A stretch of 64,000 bases of DNA from contig JAZRPW010000007.1 in the NCBI GenBank assembly GCA_045649405.1, forward strand, positions 1-64,000, written 5' to 3'. Under the pieces are notes generated by a model. That model was not told where the DNA came from, made no database searches, and saw only the letters and a program-made list of their open reading frames with translations. The position numbers and the translations under genes were made by a program. Position 1 is the stretch's first letter. Each line of letters begins with the position of its first letter. The stretch comes from RUG11462 sp045649405 (GTDB lineage: Bacteria > Bacillota > Clostridia > Oscillospirales > Acutalibacteraceae). This document shows, piece by piece, positions 62,601-64,000 of this stretch.

Positions 62601-64000
62601 CCAGGAGCGCTTGCCTTAACGCCACCACAAACTATTACTGGATTTTCAGTAGCAGGGTCAAAAGCTGAATATTGAACTTTCCATCTAACATTAACAGTAA
62701 GAACATTATCTGAATCAACAGTTGCTGAAGCAATTTCAAACCAGTCAGAAACAACAAAGATTTCTCTTGGGTCTACTTTGAGTTTCTTATCAAAAGGAAC
62801 TTTGAAGGTAATTAAAGTATCAGTTGTAATACGAGGAGCCAAACTACACATAGTTTCCCAAGCGTTTGCATATTTACCTTCTGAATCTACCATATTAAGA
62901 ATAGAATCAACACCGTTTGGAAGCGGAATTTTTGTTGTATCAATACCAAATGTATATTCAAGTGTGAAATCATTTTTCTTAGGGTCAGCAGTTACAACGT
63001 ATGAAGAATTAACTGTATCTTCAGTTGCATCTTCCATATCTCTATTCCAAGCAAGTGATTTTGCAACACCTTCTTGAATTACTTTTGTTTCGGTTTTCTC
63101 GGTAGTTCTATTTTCAAGACTGCTTCTGTGAAGAAGTTTACAAATAGTACCTGCTTCTTTGTTACATTTTGTACACCAAGAAATTGTTGTAGTAGTAGTG
63201 GTAGTTTCTGTAATTCTTTCTTGATAGTTTGAACATTGAGCATTATCAAAGTCAAAATCAATTTCAGAAATGCTATAAACTTGAAGTTTAACTGTAGCTT
63301 TAACAGATGGGTCTGCATTCAAAGTAGCAGTAACAGTCATTTCTTTACCGCCTGCATAAGTTGAGTTAGGAATTACTTCAAAACCTTCAACTGTACCGTC
63401 TTCTGCATTACAAGAAAGTGTAACATCATCTGTTGAAACTTCAATTGGTTTGTTACCAATGTAACCCATTACAGGGAGTTCAACTCTTCGACCTGCAGTT
63501 GCATTTTTAACAGTATATTCAACTGCATCATCTTCAAATCTAATTCTTTCAGGAGCTTGAATATTAATTGTGATTGAACCATAAATTTTGCCATCAATTA
63601 CTGCATTGATAACTGCGTTACCAAATTTACCGCTTGAGATAAATTTACCATCAACAATTGAGCCAAATTCTTCATCTTCAACAACGAATTCGAGGTTTTC
63701 TGGCAATTCTGCAGGACCACCTGCTGCATCAATACCTGAAGCGTTAAGGGTTACTTTACCACCAGGAGCGATTGATGTTTTCTTTGCAGTTACAACAACT
63801 GAGCTTAAAACACCATCAGAAACTGCGTTTGAAATAACTGCAATACCATGAAGAGTTGCACGTTCTGCACCATCTGAAGGTCTTGATTTCATTGTAAGTT
63901 CATTTGTACCTGCACGTTTTGAGAGGAATGTTGAAGTACCACCACCATCACAGTTAACAGCGGTTACACAACCAAATGACTTCATCATTTCAGCCATTTC
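59654..64000 (-). CDS. Secreted NAGPA-domain protein with wall repeats (copy 3, 5' cut)
   Basis: The frame is open to the window edge, so the signal peptide and most of the NAGPA head are missing. The visible head starts EMAEMMKSFGCVTAVNCDGG and GTSTFLSKRAG, aligning with copies 1 and 2. Then come an Ig-like domain, a beta-rich domain, a TETTTTTTTISWCTKC segment and a central region unlike either other copy (DFTLEYTFGIDTTKIPLPNG, VIVCGGVKASAPG). The wall region follows with divergent repeats and the array of seven units, a variant and a cap. It ends FGADGKIVK like the others. About 1448 residues are visible. Confidence 0.87.
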   Translation of the reverse strand, partial: EMAEMMKSFGCVTAVNCDGGGTSTFLSKRAGTNELTMKSRPSDGAERATLHGIAVISNAVSDGVLSSVVVTAKKTSIAPGGKVTLNASGIDAAGGPAELPENLEFVVEDEEFGSIVDGKFISSGKFGNAVINAVIDGKIYGSITINIQAPERIRFEDDAVEYTVKNATAGRRVELPVMGYIGNKPIEVSTDDVTLSCNAEDGTVEGFEVIPNSTYAGGKEMTVTATLNADPSVKATVKLQVYSISEIDFDFDNAQCSNYQERITETTTTTTTISWCTKCNKEAGTICKLLHRSSLENRTTEKTETKVIQEGVAKSLAWNRDMEDATEDTVNSSYVVTADPKKNDFTLEYTFGIDTTKIPLPNGVDSILNMVDSEGKYANAWETMCSLAPRITTDTLITFKVPFDKKLKVDPREIFVVSDWFEIASATVDSDNVLTVNVRWKVQYSAFDPATENPVIVCGGVKASAPGLERNQNYSFDVSGQLDYHICMLTSTGYKYGAMLALYGGGAYEKSPEAQSGQNASQGIYMDKAKVVTFKDKYTLDTTWKTDVWVGDYYYVNNKVFTNDIRYAVAKDGSNAYYYYSFDENGNATLYNGRLEHDDKMCDVVDGVPVPVALLFENGFYYVDGELATGVYRLPEVGVENPTEELCYKIQDGKIAGTHTGLYNDEGTYRYSYLGRYAAGWQMIKGEWYYFDETTLAAQTTDREFHGAVTFKFEKTGKLVSGEWSKTDYGYRYYYGPDCYRDTFATINAKTYYFYDSFRYEQGIHVIRGAVGNDPMAYVFGEDGVYIGEYKGNGLIDTTEGKFYLKDGVAQTGLYNVNGDFYYFNTSYGYAYTYCSYNVTILNGCDFTPGTYKFDENGKIISKNGYIEENGVTYYYVNSVRVKNALAQVGEDYYFFGSDGQPIKNTRYYVATSRCNLPAKQYYYFGEDGKALQGIVNGKLYINGQLAPTGIHKVGEDFYYSESGKVITARRYYAKVSNCELAAADYYHFGADGKALQGVVNGKLYVNGQPVKRGLTKIGEDYYYSESGTVITDRRYYATISNCDLPEKEYYFFGADGKALQGVVDGKLYINGQIAKRGLTEYKGDYYYSESGTVITDRRYYATISNCELAEKEYYHFGADGKALQGVVDGYLYINGQMATTGLTKFGEDYYYSESGKVIVDRRYYAAKTNCELPEKDYYYFGVDGKMLQGVIDGKLYVSGKLAPTGLTKYGEDYYYSESGEVVTGKYYAKSTNCELEAGDYYYFGDDGKMLEGVVDGYYYYQGKRLPTGLTKIGEDYYYIESGKAITGKYYASKTNCDLDAGEYYYFGEDGKMLNGVVNGYCYLEGRYAPTGLIQIGEDYYYVESGKVVTDRKYYAKVSNCDLPAGKYYYFDTDGTFKNGVYTEEDGIYYYESGKRVFAGLVKDGDDFYYAAEGGKCVTNKKVLCRKSSCVLPVNREFTFGADGKIVK
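59657..61288 (-). repeat. 192-bp wall-repeat array, copy 3
   Basis: Seven units (five of 64, two of 63), a 69-residue variant and a 29-residue cap: 544 residues, equal to the other two. Confidence 0.93.

Noticed and set aside
1..64000. Prophage, IS element, integrase, toxin-antitoxin or restriction system
   Set aside because: No transposase, integrase, phage structural, methylase or toxin motifs were found in any convincing frame.

Overview
The window is AT-rich DNA from a spore-forming, low-GC Gram-positive bacterium. It carries spoIIAA-spoIIAB-sigF, a sigH-like gene, spoIIR and a 27-codon spoVM. It also has the Firmicutes-type pair of a cleavable L27 and the Prp protease, plus large signal-peptide surface proteins with Thr-rich linkers, BspA-type leucine-rich repeats and aromatic wall-binding repeats. 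Together these suggest a gut Clostridia member (Oscillospiraceae/Ruminococcaceae-like). That placement is inference. No rRNA, tRNA, IS element, prophage or CRISPR array was seen.

Layout. 0-3.5 kb: a PAP2 phosphatase cut by the window edge, a lipoprotein and a UDP-galactopyranose-mutase-like flavoprotein that appears to start at CTG. 3.5-8 kb: a leftward unit of tex, a 54-aa DUF6472-like gene, cca and a radical SAM protein. 8.1-9.2 kb: rplU-prp-rpmA behind an L21 leader. 9.3-22.6 kb: a long leftward housekeeping series (yicC, remA, gmk, rpoZ, [terminator] priA, def, fmt, yugP-like, rsmB, rlmN, prpC, prkC, rsgA, thiN), then a small membrane protein and spoVM. 22.6-25.1 kb: two paired radical-SAM-associated genes. 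25.2-29 kb: folC, the spoIIA operon, sigH-like and a zinc-ribbon gene. 29-38 kb: a secreted beta-helix protein, xpt-icd, secG, a HAD phosphatase, trkA-trkH and a DMT exporter with an AraC regulator. 39-45.3 kb: a secreted duplicated-domain protein with a 48-codon follower, a phosphodiesterase, three small genes convergent with spoIIR, ispE, an aminotransferase and Lrp. 45.3-64 kb: a surface region with an LRR protein, a D,D-carboxypeptidase, a metallophosphatase and three tandem giant paralogs. Each paralog couples a phosphodiester-glycosidase (NAGPA) head to a C-terminal repeat array of exactly 544 residues.

How the genes work together. The leftward 9-22 kb series links translation and replication housekeeping with the Ser/Thr kinase-phosphatase pair and ends in spoVM, as in the classic prpC-prkC-rsgA-thiN-spoVM order. 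The spoIIA operon and spoIIR supply the forespore sigma-F switch and its signal to the mother cell. SpoIIR appears to have its ribosome-binding site inside the ispE terminator, with a sigma-F-like promoter placed so that only its own transcript escapes that hairpin. The NAGPA cluster is the most unusual region: conserved head, exchangeable middle, length-locked anchor with one conserved cysteine per 64-residue repeat.

Several genes are easy to miss because they are short or start unusually: the 54-aa DUF6472-like gene, spoVM, its 51-aa partner, rpoZ, the 48-aa peptide and the CTG start. Many sigma-A promoters with 16-18-base spacing can be read directly and were used to choose starts.
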